DNA of 64,000 bases, from positions 1,364,001-1,428,000 of the forward strand of contig VZRR01012715.1 of the NCBI GenBank assembly GCA_013398015.1, given 5' to 3'. Position 1 is the first letter of the stretch. Every line of letters starts with the position of its first letter. Shown in pieces: positions 10,554 through 22,597 of the stretch. The stretch comes from Oreocharis arfaki (taxonomy: Eukaryota > Chordata > Aves > Passeriformes > Paramythiidae). The notes beneath the pieces were generated by a model, which was given only the letters and a program-made list of their open reading frames with translations, made no database searches and had not been told where the DNA came from. The position numbers were made by a program, and so were the translations under genes.

Positions 10554-13500
10554 GTGAGTGTTCTTACTTTTTTGGCATATTCCTTTTTAAAATGTTTTTA
10601 TTTGTGACAAAAATTGCTTTGATTTTCTTGATGAGAAAGAGCAGTTTTCTGTATTTTCTTGGATGATTTTCCTGAGCAATTCTTTTCTAGACAAGAGCTA
10701 AACTTCACAATAAAGTACAACTTCATTGCCTGTCTAAATTGTGTCTATAAGATCCTCCGATATGGTTGTTCTGGTTTCACTTTTCTTTCTTCATTGTAAC
10801 GTTGTATGTGATACAATTATGATTGTATAGTTACAGTATATTTTATGTCTTGACATATATGTCAGTTCTCTCTAGCAAGTGTTTATGCTGATAACCAGGG
10901 AAGATTAAGTAATCCAGGAGCTCTTTGAAACCATATGAATTAGAGAAGCCTGGGAAATTTTTTATTGTGGCATTTTTAGGTACCAAATGCTGCTTTGAAA
11001 ATGGGGATTTCTCTCAAGCTCATCTAAGCAGCTCTTATAACTCCAGCTATAAAAACATGTATCAGTTTTTAACATTTTATTATATGATGTATTTCTTGAT
11101 AACACTTTTGCCAATTGCTTGCTATTTACTTGCTGGGGAAGGGGAAGGGAGGAGGTCTATCCCAGGAATTCTAAAACATTTTTATATCATTCCTTTAGGC
11201 AAGACTTAGAGAAACAGGACTTTGAAATTAAGCTAATTGTGATCTGCTGATCATCAGCCTGCTGACATAGCATGGAATTCATGAGTTAATCATTCAGTTG
11301 TTTTAAGACAGGGGCTTCTTTTAATAACTGTTTACTTGATAGTCTGTTTCTAGAAAAGATAAGAAACAGAAGGGTTGAAAAAAAAATTCTTAAATAAACG
11401 TTTAATGACTCCATGTAGTGTCTGGATATACATATCTCTCCCCCTGTTGAGAGACTTGTCTCTTTCAAATAATACTTTTGTTTAGTTATGCTCTTTATTT
11501 AAATTCTAAACCTACAATAAATATTTTACTATTTGAATAAAACTCAAATTGTTAGAGAAGGTTCAGTTTAGTAGTAGAGTTGCATGTGAAGACATAAGGG
11601 TCCTTTGAACTTTTGTTGAGTTACTGGGCACTTTATTTTTTAAACTTGAGACAAATACTTTTGAAAATTTGAGTTTGTCGTTACAAATCCATTGATCTGT
11701 GGTGCTATACAGCAGAATATTAGTTGCATTCGCAGCCACCACTCAGCAATAATGAAGGTCGGAGCTACTGCTTTTTCATGGCTAGTTTGTAATATCTAGA
11801 GAAATCATTCTTACATATCAGTATTCCTTTACTTCCTACTTAAAGAAGACTGGGTTTTCTTTGGCACCATCCATGCTGGATAGATTTATAGCTTCACATG
11901 GTGTCTCTAGTGCTGCATTTACTACTACCTGAGGATAAGTGCCGTTTATTAGCATTTTTTCCTTTGTGCTTCATTGCCGTTGAGATCAGCAGTTTTCCAC
12001 AGCTGAAGTGCATGACTTCACTGAAAACTTGGAAAATATTCATAGGCGTGAAATGGTTTAAATTGGGTTATGAGAAGATTAACTAAAGCAAGGACTTGAG
12101 AAGCATATTTAAGTGTAACTCCTTGCGTGAATATTGAAGATGATACTGTATTTGCACGCACAATGAAAGGATCTGCCTATAGCCTTACTCACTGAGAACT
12201 TACTTGTCAAGTGTCTTTTCCAGAGAAGCAGCTTTCTGTGCACTGTCAGTATCTCTGTGTTTCTAATTTCTTGTTTTCTTCCTTTGGGAAGGTTTACAGC
12301 TTTTTACACTGTAAAACTGAGGGTTGAGAGTTTTTTGTCAAAATCTTAATTTTAAAACCATCATTATGAAGGATGTCTAACATTTCTTGTGGTCTGATCA
12401 ATTCACACCATTGCAAGCAATTGAATTGCAGATCAAGTTCAGCCCAGTGAGGTGGAATCCTCTGTATGTCTGGTGGAAGGCAGATCCTTCCTGATATGAG
12501 CATGTTTGTGACACCCTGACCCACTGTCTGTGGGGAAAAAGAGCACTTCCACAGAGATTTCTGCCTGTGGTCTTAAGAACAGTAGACATCAAAGCTGTGT
12601 GTACTGGAAGTGTTACATTTCGATGTTTTCTTACAAGGATTATCCTGCTTTGAAAGTATTTGTGACCTTTTCGTAGTCTGTCTGTGAAAGACTTCTTCAG
12701 ACAGAGTTCTCGTAGTCTGTGTGTTTGAATTAGGATGAATTGATATACCTATTCCTACATATCCCTGATTTAAGCTTATTAAATCTTACACATTGATCAT
12801 ATCATTCCAAAGCATATCACAAATCATATCATGTGATCCTCCCACAGCATATCCATGATGTCCTTGTAATGTGGTGCTTCTTGAACGTTTAAAAGTTGAG
12901 AATTAGGATGGGGAAAGACCTGCTGTTTCCTATTCCCTTTCAAATTAGAGAAGAAACAGTTTTAGAAGGTGAAATATCTGTTAAAAGATAGTATCTGCTG
13001 TTTAAAAGTTTTTTCCCAAGAAATTAATTTTGGTAGCTGCACGAGGTATTCTTTAATGTGCTTCTGTGTTTTTACAAGTATATAATAAATAATAGCATGT
13101 GTGCTGTATATTTGGAGTATAACCATGCATTATCATAGGTGTCAGACTGCTCACAGTGAAGAAATACTAAGACCACTTGATCTCTCCTGCCTTTTGGCGT
13201 GGCTATACTGTGAAGACTTGGAGGACCCTTGCATTATATTATTTATTAATATAAGCTGCAAAACAGATTTTTAGCCTAAATATATAGAATATTCACTGAA
13301 GTTTGCTTGTGGCAATTAGCAAAGAGGGTTGATTTTTGGCAATAAGGAATATTGGTAGGGTTCTGTATATTTTGTATATACCTGTGTGCATCAGTGCATA
13401 GAATGTTGATTTTTTTTGTCTGTTGTATGAAATATTAGGGTGCTTAGTCATATCTTGAGAGGATGGAGGCAAGCAGAAAGTTAGAAATCCAGATCATGAT

Positions 13501-14010
13501 CTTTTTTCATGAGGAAGAATAGAATTAAATTTCACAGCTTTCACAGAGGGACATTTTGACACCTCACAGAGAGGAGATGTGAGAAGCAAAACTAATTTAA
13601 GGTTAAGATTATCTTTCTTTTCTTCAGCTATAAACTCTTTATTGGAGAGTAACAAACCTACACTTAACTACTAGATGAAAGACGTTGTTTAAAAGTGCCA
13701 TTACTCCAAAATTAGCAAAGTCTTGAAAGCATAGATCAAATTCTGATAAAACATAGAATTCTAATAATTAACATGTAGCCCTGTGTAAATAATGCTAAGT
13801 TTGACATGGGTCTGCTGTCACTGGCAAAAGATACCACTAACACTTTTATGTTCCTTTGATATTCTTGCATTCATTCATTTCAGGTTCTTGGCTCAGTCTT
13901 TGCTTCAGAAGGAACCAATACTTTTGAAGTCCAGTTTTTAGTGAAGACGAAAGAAATAAAAACAGTACTCATGATATGTATTAATTTCTTTTATTTTTGT
14001 GTTTTTGTAG
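10554..14010 (+). other. BIRC6: BIRC6 intron w4, 3.5 kb
   Basis: The intron runs from GTGAGT to TTTTTGTAG. A minus-strand frame at 12294-12524 was examined; it has no start context, splice signals or recognisable family, and may be old repeat sequence. Nothing else was recognised. Confidence 0.8.
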
Positions 14011-14207
14011 AGCATGCAGACTTACTGGGACCTTGCCCTGAAGATGAAGCCATCAGTCCTGGGGATGAGTGTATGGATGCAGTTCTAGATGAATCACTTC
14101 TTGAAACCTGTCCCATTCAGTCTCCACTGCAAGTTTTTGCAGGCATGGGTGGATTGGCTCTTATTGCAGAGAGACTCCCTATGCTTTATCCTGACGTAAT
14201 TCAGCAA
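14011..14207 (+). CDS. BIRC6: BIRC6 coding exon w5
   Basis: This exon has 197 nt, with start phase 1 and end phase 0. It reads (E)HADLLGPCPEDEAISPGDE, then CMDAVLDESLLETCPIQSPL, and ends VFAGMGGLALIAERLPMLYPDVIQQ. The first half is acidic. The second half is hydrophobic and helical in character, and the GMGGLALIAERLP segment is conserved in BIRC6 by recall. The acceptor is a long T-rich tract ending GTAG and the donor is GTGAGT. The intron itself begins GTGAGT and the next exon begins GTGAGC, so the boundary was fixed by frame and by the conserved IQQVS junction. Confidence 0.95.
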
Positions 14208-15914
14208 GTGAGTGGAAAAAAATAAATGTCAGAAAACATGTCGAGACTATTTTGTTTGTTTGTTTAAGGACAGTATTTTCCTTATATTTCTCTATGGTTC
14301 GATTTAACTTCTCAGTTTTGTGGGGAAGCTACTTTAAAATAGGCAAGTGCATAACTCCACAGCCCTGTCCAGCTATACATGTGCTTCCCTGTCCATGTCA
14401 TAGACTGCCTGAGTAGCCATGTCCTTGTGGGACCAAGGCAAGCTGCTTCTGTTAACAGAAAACATCTTGGAGGGTACAGTAAAATAAAGTTGCTGGTGTA
14501 CTATTGAGGCATACTTGCTTATCAGTTAATTGCTCATGTAAATGTACCCTCATAGATACTTTTATGGTTAAGTGAAATTCAGTTCCTAAAGCAGATGATG
14601 TAATTTTACTATTATAAATAACAGTATAATCTTAATTATATTTGTATTAATAAATAATAGATGTTATTTATATACTTATATATAGAATTCCTCTGGATGC
14701 ACTGATAGGCATTTCAAAAGGGTCAATAGAGGCATTAGTGTGGAATTACTCCTTTGGCTGCTGTTCTAGGTACACACTGTGAAAAAGGGAAGAAACAACC
14801 TGTGAACTATTCAAATTCTATTTGACTGTATTTTTGAAGGTTTTGGCTGATAGTCCTGACAGGGAAGAATATTTATTCCCTTATGAAACTGCATTAATCC
14901 TGAATTAAGGGTGCTGTTCAGCACTCTGACTGTAAAATTATGGCAACCATAGGAACCCTGTAGTGAGACTGGATAATTAGTATGTATCCTTTGTAAATAG
15001 TTCTACAAAGGCCTTAGAGGTCTAGTACCAACACAGTTCAAAACTTACAAGTTAAGGAAAAGTATTTACATAAACAGTTAGCGTATTATGAATTCTAAGA
15101 GGGATAATGTGTACTCTGTATTGAAGAAAACTGATAAATGGAACTCTGCAACACATGAAAGGTAACATATGACCATGAGAAATTTCATTCCTTTTTTTCC
15201 TTCTTCTTCTGTAATCCTGGGAACTTGCTATCTTTTCACAAATTCTTAGATTGAGATATATATTTAGATTCAAATACTGAATAAGAATTCTGTGATCCAT
15301 AAAAAACATTAAATACAGTAACACCAAATAGACTATTTAGAGTGAAGACTGATGATTTCTCCAGACCCTTAATTCTTTAATTTTACTTCTATATTTCCCC
15401 AAGTCACTGGTACTTCTGATTCTCCTAATGTGAAGATAATTGGAATAAATGCAGCAAAACATGGCTTTGACTTTAAATTACGGATTTGGTATTCTGGATA
15501 AATTCTGTAAAGGCTTTTCATATTAATCTTTTCCAGTTTAGATCAGTCTGATAATAAGTACCAAAATTCTAAATATGAATCAGTTTATCTGAATAGCATG
15601 AAAGCCTGAAACCTCTGTGATGTTTAATTATGAGAGGGACCTCAGTGTCATTATTTCATTTAAATTGTTTGATTGTGTTTTGGGGCACTGTACAATTACT
15701 ACCCCCTTAAACTCTGATTCCCATCATAATGCTTGGCTGCACAGTCCTCTGGTCATAAAACAGACTATTCCGTTAGAGTGTAATAGTAATAAAGCCTGCC
15801 AAATCAATCAAAATCTCAAAAGGATCACAAGTTGCTATAAGACTGCTAAGATACCTGGAGTTATTCTTAGTTTTTAAAGGCATTATGATTAATTTTTCTT
15901 CTTTTTGCAATAAG

Positions 15915-16492
15915 TGTGAAAAACGAAGTTCACTTCTCTTGTTAAGATTTAAAAGTTTAATAATAAAAGACACAGATAAAGCAAAAGATACAGCGCACCG
16001 GGTACTCTTGGCTCTCAGCCAAGAGCACACCTGGTGTTTCAGAGACACCCTTTACATACCCTTACTATTGCATCAGACTAGTACATATTCATAAACAATT
16101 ATACATATTCATAACTGTTTAGCATGGCCCCTCCTCGGGTCCGCCTTTTTAGAGCATGCGTATTTCTTAGCTACAGTCCAAGTCAGCTTTTTATTATCAC
16201 TTCCAGATGTGGTTTTGTCCGTATTTCCCGCAGGTGGTGGTTCCTGATAGCTGGCATGTTCGTAGCAGGGATATTCATCATATGTTGGTTGGATGTTATC
16301 CGGCCAAGCAGACAGTTCAGTTAGCACAAGCATAACTGAGGATAATATCAGCAATTTCAATACCATGTCTAAGTCTAATACAAAGCATTAGTTACTGTTA
16401 CAAAACTGTATCTTCATAGTAAAACTACTTTAACATATAGCACCTACTTAAGCATCTGCGCAAAGCCAATATTATAATATGTATTTATCACA
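15915..16492 (-). mobile_element. Solo LTR of an endogenous retrovirus
   Basis: This is a 578-bp element with termini TGTGA...TCACA (5-bp inverted repeats), flanked on both sides by TAAG (15911-15914 and 16493-16496), a likely 4-bp target duplication. Read on the minus strand it has the LTR order: U3, then a transcript-start region with a perfect 9-bp hairpin (16005-16013 against 16017-16025), then an ATTAAA poly(A) signal and a short U5. No gag, pol or env adjoins it, so it is a solo LTR left by recombination. The family looks like avian ERVK-type LTRs, although a 4-bp duplication is commoner in gamma-like viruses. The class is uncertain. Confidence 0.8.
16109..16366 (-). other. 85-codon open frame within the solo LTR
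   Basis: This open frame is sense-oriented with respect to the LTR and lies in its U3 region. The first ~20 residues are hydrophobic after an initial MVLK, like a secretion signal. The rest is polar, with several tyrosines, prolines and lysines. I do not recognise it. It could be a remnant of viral 3' coding sequence overlapping U3, or chance. No function is assigned. Confidence 0.3.
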
Positions 16493-16911
16493 TAAGTAAT
16501 TAAAAATTAAATATGTACGTTCACATTGTTTAATGTTAAAAATAACAGGGCAGTTTCTTATTTAACAGTCCAGTATATAAACTAATCTTGTCTTTACTTC
16601 AGAGTAATTTGTGTCTCTTTTACCTCTGTATTTAAGCAACACACTTTAGGTGAGGATTTTAGATTGGCGCAATATGTTTGCTTGCTTGTGTAGACACAGC
16701 TTTCTAGCACTGTATTGAAAATGCAACGAGTATACCCTTTTCAGCCATTTAGCATGGTCCCTGTATCTGCAAATGGTAGAGTATTTCATGTGACTTCTTT
16801 GTTGTGTCCTACATTAGGATTGCATGTCTTTTAGATTTTAACTATAATAGAATTCTTGTCTCAGGTGTTTAACTGAATGACTGCCAAATTTCTCTGTTTT
16901 TGTTGGTTAAG

Positions 16912-17212
16912 GTGAGCACTCCAGTGGTGACGTCGGCCACACAGGAAAAACAGAAGGACAGTGATCAGTTTGAATGGGTTACCATTGAACAATCAGGGGA
17001 ACTGGTGTATGAAGCACCAGAAACAATTGCTGCAGAGCCTCCACCGATCAAGTCAACAGTCCAGACTATGTCTCCCATACCTGCACATTCTTTGGCTGCC
17101 TTTGGTTTATTTCTCCGTCTCCCGGGCTATGCTGAGGTGCTGCTAAAAGAACGGAAACATGCTCAATGTCTGTTGAGATTGGTGTTGGGAGTTACAGATG
17201 ATGGTGAAGGAA
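16912..17212 (+). CDS. BIRC6: BIRC6 coding exon w6 (largest in window)
   Basis: This exon has 301 nt, 100 codons plus one base (start phase 0, end phase 1). It reads VSTPVVTSATQEKQKDSDQF, then EWVTIEQSGELVYEAPETIA and a proline-rich PPPIKSTVQTMSPIPAHS. It ends with a helical, leucine-rich stretch including LFLRLPGYAEVLLKERKHAQ and the tail VTDDGEGS. The first half looks like a flexible, acidic linker and the second half like alpha-helical repeat sequence. The acceptor is weak in pyrimidines near the AG; the donor is GTATGT. It matches BIRC6 by recall. Confidence 0.95.
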
Positions 17213-19913
17213 GTATGTGCTGTAATTATTACCTTTCTTTGTAGACCACAGCTAGATCATGTTACTTAAATTTATTTGCACTATATTGCTTTTAGTGGGA
17301 AGTTAGAATTGGTTTGTGCGGAACTGCGTTGCAGGCATCTTTGATAAACTGTTGTCTCTATTAAATTCTGTCTGGCAAAGTTTTATCACAATCATCAGTG
17401 TTCAAGGGTTCTCATCTCATGTGAGATTAATTGTAAAATTAGCATTGATAAAACCTACAATGACGCTGTCAAGATGACTACGTTCAGGCAGAATGATATG
17501 AGTAGCTGGATATGCTCAGCTAATTGAGCAAACATCCTATAATTCTGCAACCAAATGCAGAATAATATGGATAAGAGCAAAGCTACAACAGATGTAGAGT
17601 AAACTGTTGAGTAATACTGTCCTAGAAAAGCAGAGTAAAATGTAAAGATTATGGTGATTAAATTGTCTAAGCAGAAGCTCTACCTTGAATGGTGGGAATT
17701 CATAGGGAGAAATGAGATATTCTTCAATGAATGAACAGACAAGCCAAGACAAAAGTAGTTGTCAGTGTCTTTGCAAATGAACCTGGAATTCTGCATATAG
17801 TTCTAATATTTGTTTTTCTTACTGTTTAGAAAACCTGGAAGTGTATATGAAATATGTTTTGGTACGTTTAAGGCATTTCCTTTCATTGCGTGTTGTGCAG
17901 TGGTGCACTTGAGCAGCGTCAGGTTTACAGTTGAACTTCATGATCTCAAGGGTCTTTTTCAACCTACATGATTCTGTGATTATGACTTTGAAAAGAGTGC
18001 TGGCTTTTCTAGGCTGCAATCATCAGAAGTTGGTCTCTATTTAGCACTCTGTAGAGTGATGTGCAACATGCACCTCATAAGACCAGCTGGAAAACCAAGA
18101 GTCGCGTTTGCCCTCCCTCCTGTTTATCTTTTTATTTCTCTGGTATTTAGGGTAAGGACAGTAGATGAGAATAAACTGGGCAATAAAAATTTCATCTAGC
18201 TGCTTATGCCCACCTAATTTGAGTGGTAAATAAATAAAGAACTATATGCAGTTTCTGGAGTAGTCCCAGTCTCTTAGTGTACTGCAGGCAATTTTTATAT
18301 GCTTTTTGCCTTTATATTATGAAGAGACCTTCAGAACTTGGGTTGCTTTCTTTTTGTGTGTGTGTGTGCAGCTACTGCTGCTATTGGCATACAGTTCCAG
18401 AACATAATTTTCTTGATGGGTAGGGACTGCTTTAATTTTCAGCCTATATTTATTCTTAATGCAGTTTGTGGCCAATAGCTCTTCTTTCTCCAATGCACTT
18501 GTTGATGGGAATTACATTCCCTCGTAGCCTTTCTTTTAGCTGGACTAAACAGTCAGTTTCTGTATTCCCTTAGCCAAATGTCTGAATTCAACTCTACAAA
18601 ATGTAGGTTCAGTTGTACACAGTAATCCACATTAGTTCTGTGTGTAAACTATCAATACCTTCCTTTTTTGTTGGAAATGCAGCTTTTCACACGTGTAGAA
18701 TCTCATTACTTTCTTGCATAATATGAAGAGCTGCAATTATAAATCCATGGCTTATAGTTTAAACATGGATTCAATTGTCTGCAAAGATAAATAATGGGCA
18801 AATGTTTAGATTTTCTCTTTTTTGATTTGGCTATACCTGCAGTTATGGAATTCTCTCAGATGGGCTTATTTTCCAGAAGGTTTTGATTTTATTTATGACG
18901 ATCCCAGTCAGACGACTTTTGATTCTTTCTTGTTATTGTCTTTACAAAGAGTATCAGATAGATATGAATTAAAGCACGTGTACGTATGTGTGTGTGTAGA
19001 TACATATACACCCAAATACAGACATATGTTTTTGTAATGTATTTCAGTTTAGATCTCTGGATGATGATATAGCTGATAACCTCTTAAAAATGGCAAGAAA
19101 ATAAAATATTTAAAATAGGAAGCAAACTTCTGGATAGAGTTGGCTATTTTGAAGTATTTTCACTGTTGGAAGCATCTCCAAGTTGTCAATTGTGTCTGTG
19201 TATGCACTGGGGAAAGAATGTCGAATGTATTATTAAATATAGGAAAACATTGAGACGGTTTCTCATATCTGAGTATCATGCGTTAATAGGTCACTCCACT
19301 ATTTGAATGTGGCTTTTAAAAGAAATCTTTTGCTCATAATGCAAAGGGGTTAAAATTTTAAGTAATTGTAGCACAAAATTAATACGTGCAACTCATCTAA
19401 TTAAAATTATGTTAGTATTTCACTATGTATTCAACCACAGAAACTTGATTTGTGCCAGTGACTTAGTTCACACTTCGGGCACGTGGATACAAAAAGAATC
19501 CTACCTATGATAAACTACTACTGCTGCTTGTTCAGCTGAGCTGCTATTAGCTGATCACTTGCATTCTTTACCTTGCTGTATTTGGAATGATTAAAAATAT
19601 GTATGTATTTTTTAAAAAAGAGTCCAAACCACCTTCTAAACCAGTTTTCTTCCTAGAAATGGCAAATCAGATTTTCAAAATTTGGTTCTTAGCCAAATCC
19701 ATGAATAAAATAAAGAAACATTCTTTCTTCTACACTCTCCTCATGATGAAATTTTTCTTTGAAGAGAAACATAGTATTAGATAGCTGTACTGTATGTGAA
19801 TGCTGAAGTCCTTAGTAGATTTCTGTATGTCCATAAACTATTGCGGAGATTAATAGGCTGTATTGAACTATTGAAAGAAAATATGGGTTTGATATTTTTG
19901 TTCTTCAACCTAG
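17213..19913 (+). other. BIRC6: BIRC6 intron w6, 2.7 kb
   Basis: The intron contains a small CR1 tail remnant (about 17928-17980), a short TG run near 18355-18371 and another TG/TA-rich patch near 18985-19015. No nested gene is seen. The acceptor is CAACCTAG at 19906-19913. Confidence 0.8.
17928..17980 (+). mobile_element. CR1 3'-tail remnant
   Basis: The sequence resembles only the last ~50 bp of an avian CR1 element: 'cttcatgatctcaagggtct', then 'tttcaacctacatgattctg' and 'tgattatga'. It is strongly truncated and diverged. Confidence 0.65.
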
Positions 19914-20131
19914 GTCATATCCTGCAGTCTCCTTCAGCAAACGTGCTTCCCACTCTGCCCTTCCATGTGTTGCGCAGTTTGTTCAGCACGACACCGCTGA
20001 CTACTGATGATGGAGTACTGCTGAGGAGGATGGCACTGGAGATTGGGGCCATCCATCTTATCCTGGCTTGTCTGTCTGCTCTAAGCCACCACGCGCCAAG
20101 AGTGCCCAACTCTACTCCCAACCAGGCAGAG
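19914..20131 (+). CDS. BIRC6: BIRC6 coding exon w7
   Basis: This exon has 218 nt, with start phase 1 and end phase 0. After the shared serine codon it reads HILQSPSANVLPTLPFHVLR, then SLFSTTPLTTDDGVLLRRMA and LEIGAIHLILACLSALSHH. It ends RVPNSTPNQAE. It is leucine-rich and helical, consistent with the armadillo-like scaffold of BIRC6, and ends in a polar linker. The donor is GTAAGG. The minus-strand frame across 19915-20121 is a shadow. Confidence 0.95.
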
Positions 20132-22432
20132 GTAAGGTTATCAGCACCGTATGTACCACCCAGAAGTACTAAGAGTTTTAACTATAAGAAAGAAAATAAT
20201 CTCATTGCTTTCATTGTAGCCTAATTTTTGCAGACGTTAAAAATAGTTATTAAGTACTTGATGAGGTAATTGTCCCTGCATGTTGAAGATAAACATAGTA
20301 ATCATGATAGGAGGCTTTTCATGAAAGTAGAAAAAGAAGGCTTGTCTTGAGGCATTGAGGTGCAGTTTCTTTCACAAGACTTATTTTTCAGGGTAGGAGA
20401 GGCATAATGCTCAATGAATGGTGGTTCTTTAATACCCATTAGATAGCATGACCTCATTACCTTATTTAACATTCCCATCATCTAAACTCCGGGTTACAAA
20501 CTTTCCTTTCAAATGCTTCACAAATATAAATGAGTTGTGAAAATTAATGAATTAATGCAATGGTTTTTGTTACAATCTTTGTACTGATATTTAAATGAGA
20601 TCTAAAGATAAAAATTTTCCATAGTGTTCAAGATCCCAAATTAATCTCAAAAATTCAACTTTTTTCAAGGTGTTTCCCGTGTTATACCACCTTCTATTCA
20701 GAATATGTGTACTCTGATTTTGTTTTTAGGATTGTAATTTACCATTTCTGCATAATGTACTAGTTGTCTATAAAAGTGTTTAGAAAAACCATTAATTACT
20801 TCCCTTTTTTAGCATTGTTTTGGTAGAGGCTTGCATGAAACAGTTCCTGGTGGCTGAATATGGATTAATATGGATAAGTAGCTGCAAAATATAGGTCTGT
20901 CTATATTTTAGCAGCTCTGATACTGATGAAGGATTGAGCAAGCAAGAGATGAAGCTGTGCCTGAGAATAATTCACTTTAATGGCTAATCAAATCCAAGGG
21001 GAAGCTGAGAGATTCTACTTCTAATGGGGTATCAGGCTGCTGACACATTAACACCTTAGCATTTTTGCATGTTTGGAGGGAAAGGGCAACCATTAATTCT
21101 TATTTCTGCTTCAGTAATACCATGACCTCTTGAATAGCTTGCTTTCTCATAATTCATATCTATCAAGTGATAGATGGTAACTTGAAACTAGAGATCCATC
21201 AGGCCTGCACTGAGGCTTGTATTTCTGGGGCCAGGCTCTCCCTTAAGTGCTTTAATTCAGTGCTCATGACAGTCCTCTTGAGTGTTAAAAGCACAATATG
21301 TTCGTGAGTGATGTAATGAGTAATGTCTACATGAAAATAACCCCACAGCTGTTTCATCACCAAGACACGTTACATTCCCAGTGTAAAAGTTAAAAGATGA
21401 TTCCAGACTACTGTGAGTATGATACTTTAAAGGTGATAACTTCTTTTACCATTGCAGTCTGTTCGTACATCATTTCTTTCCTTTCTAATACAATCTTTAA
21501 CAATGTCACTGAAGAAGATCTGTACAGAAAATGAAACCTTTTGGAGCCATAAAACAAATATTGCATGGTGTGGTTTCCAGCTAATTGTCACTGAGTAATG
21601 AAAGTAGCAAGTCGCTTGTTTAGGGTGCTAAATATGTAAATAGGAAAGCATCAGTTAAAAAATGCTTATTAGAGTTTTTTCTCCATCCTTTTCACCAATG
21701 ACCTGCTAAAATTCAAAAATTAGTGCAAGTACTTCCACGGTTTCATGAGGGCTAAGCAGAGTAATATTTGAGTTATGTTAGTAAAATCACTGAGGCAGAC
21801 CTTTGGTAAAAGCTGTGCAACCGCTGTTGGAAAAATGCTCTCTCAGAAAATTTTAAAGATGAGTCACTTCATCTGTCTTAAGGAGGTAAGTGTGTATTTA
21901 GTGACACAGAGATCATGTCAGAGCTGTACATGTAACTTACTCCTCTTGCTATTTTGGAGCATTTATTCAAAATCAGCAAATGCTTGAGCGTATTAATGTT
22001 TCAGTTCTGTTCTCTCGATAACATTGCGACTCGCATCCCCTTCATCTCGTAATGTTATTAAACTTGACTAGGTGTTAAACAGCAGTAATTACAGAGCTGT
22101 GATGTTTGGAATGATATTGATTAAGTAGCATTTTAATACCTTTCATCATTTAAACAGTTATAGTATCTTAAAAGAGAACAACAAAGGGCTTACTGTACTG
22201 GTAAAATTGAAGAATCACTTTCAACAATTTACTGCTGACCTTCAATAGAACTCCATATATGTGGCAGTCTTTCCTATGGAAAGCTTTGAATTTCTCTGGA
22301 TCCTGATGATATCTTTATAAAGCTAATAAACTGGGATTACATTCTTTTGCATTACAAAGGCTTTTTAAAGATAATGCTGCTAAGATAAAATAATGAAATA
22401 ATTGTGATTTTTTTTTTTTCTTTTTACCTTAG
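20132..22432 (+). other. BIRC6: BIRC6 intron w7, 2.3 kb
   Basis: The intron runs from GTAAGG to a T-rich tract ending ACCTTAG. The short frame at 21775-21987 has no recognisable content. No transposon or RNA gene was recognised. Confidence 0.8.
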
Positions 22433-22597
22433 CCGCAAGTGTCAAGTACACACAATACTGCATCAACAGAAGAACAGCAGTTGTACTGGGCTAAGGGTAC
22501 AGGCTTTGGAACAGGCTCTACAGCTTCAGGATGGGATGTTGAACAAGCTTTGACTAAGCAAAGACTAGAAGAAGAGCATGTGACCTGCCTTCTACAG
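22433..22597 (+). CDS. BIRC6: BIRC6 coding exon w8
   Basis: This exon has 165 nt, exactly 55 codons, with phase 0 at both ends, so it could be skipped in frame. It reads PQVSSTHNTASTEEQQLYWA, then KGTGFGTGSTASGWDVEQAL, and ends QRLEEEHVTCLLQ. A Thr/Ser/Gln-rich linker leads into the glycine-rich KGTGFGTGSTASGW segment, which by recall is invariant in vertebrate BIRC6, and then a charged helix. The donor GTGTGT is weak. The acceptor follows a 12-T tract. Confidence 0.95.

Larger units (their letters stand above)
14208..16911 (+). other. BIRC6: BIRC6 intron w5, 2.7 kb, with solo LTR
   Basis: The main content is a minus-oriented solo LTR at 15915-16492. The remainder is AT-rich single-copy sequence with no recognised gene. 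The acceptor is GGTTAAG at 16905-16911. Confidence 0.85.

Noticed and set aside
12294..12592. Minus-strand frames in intron w4 with protein-like composition
   Set aside because: Considered as a retroelement or pseudogene remnant, but no family motif could be named.
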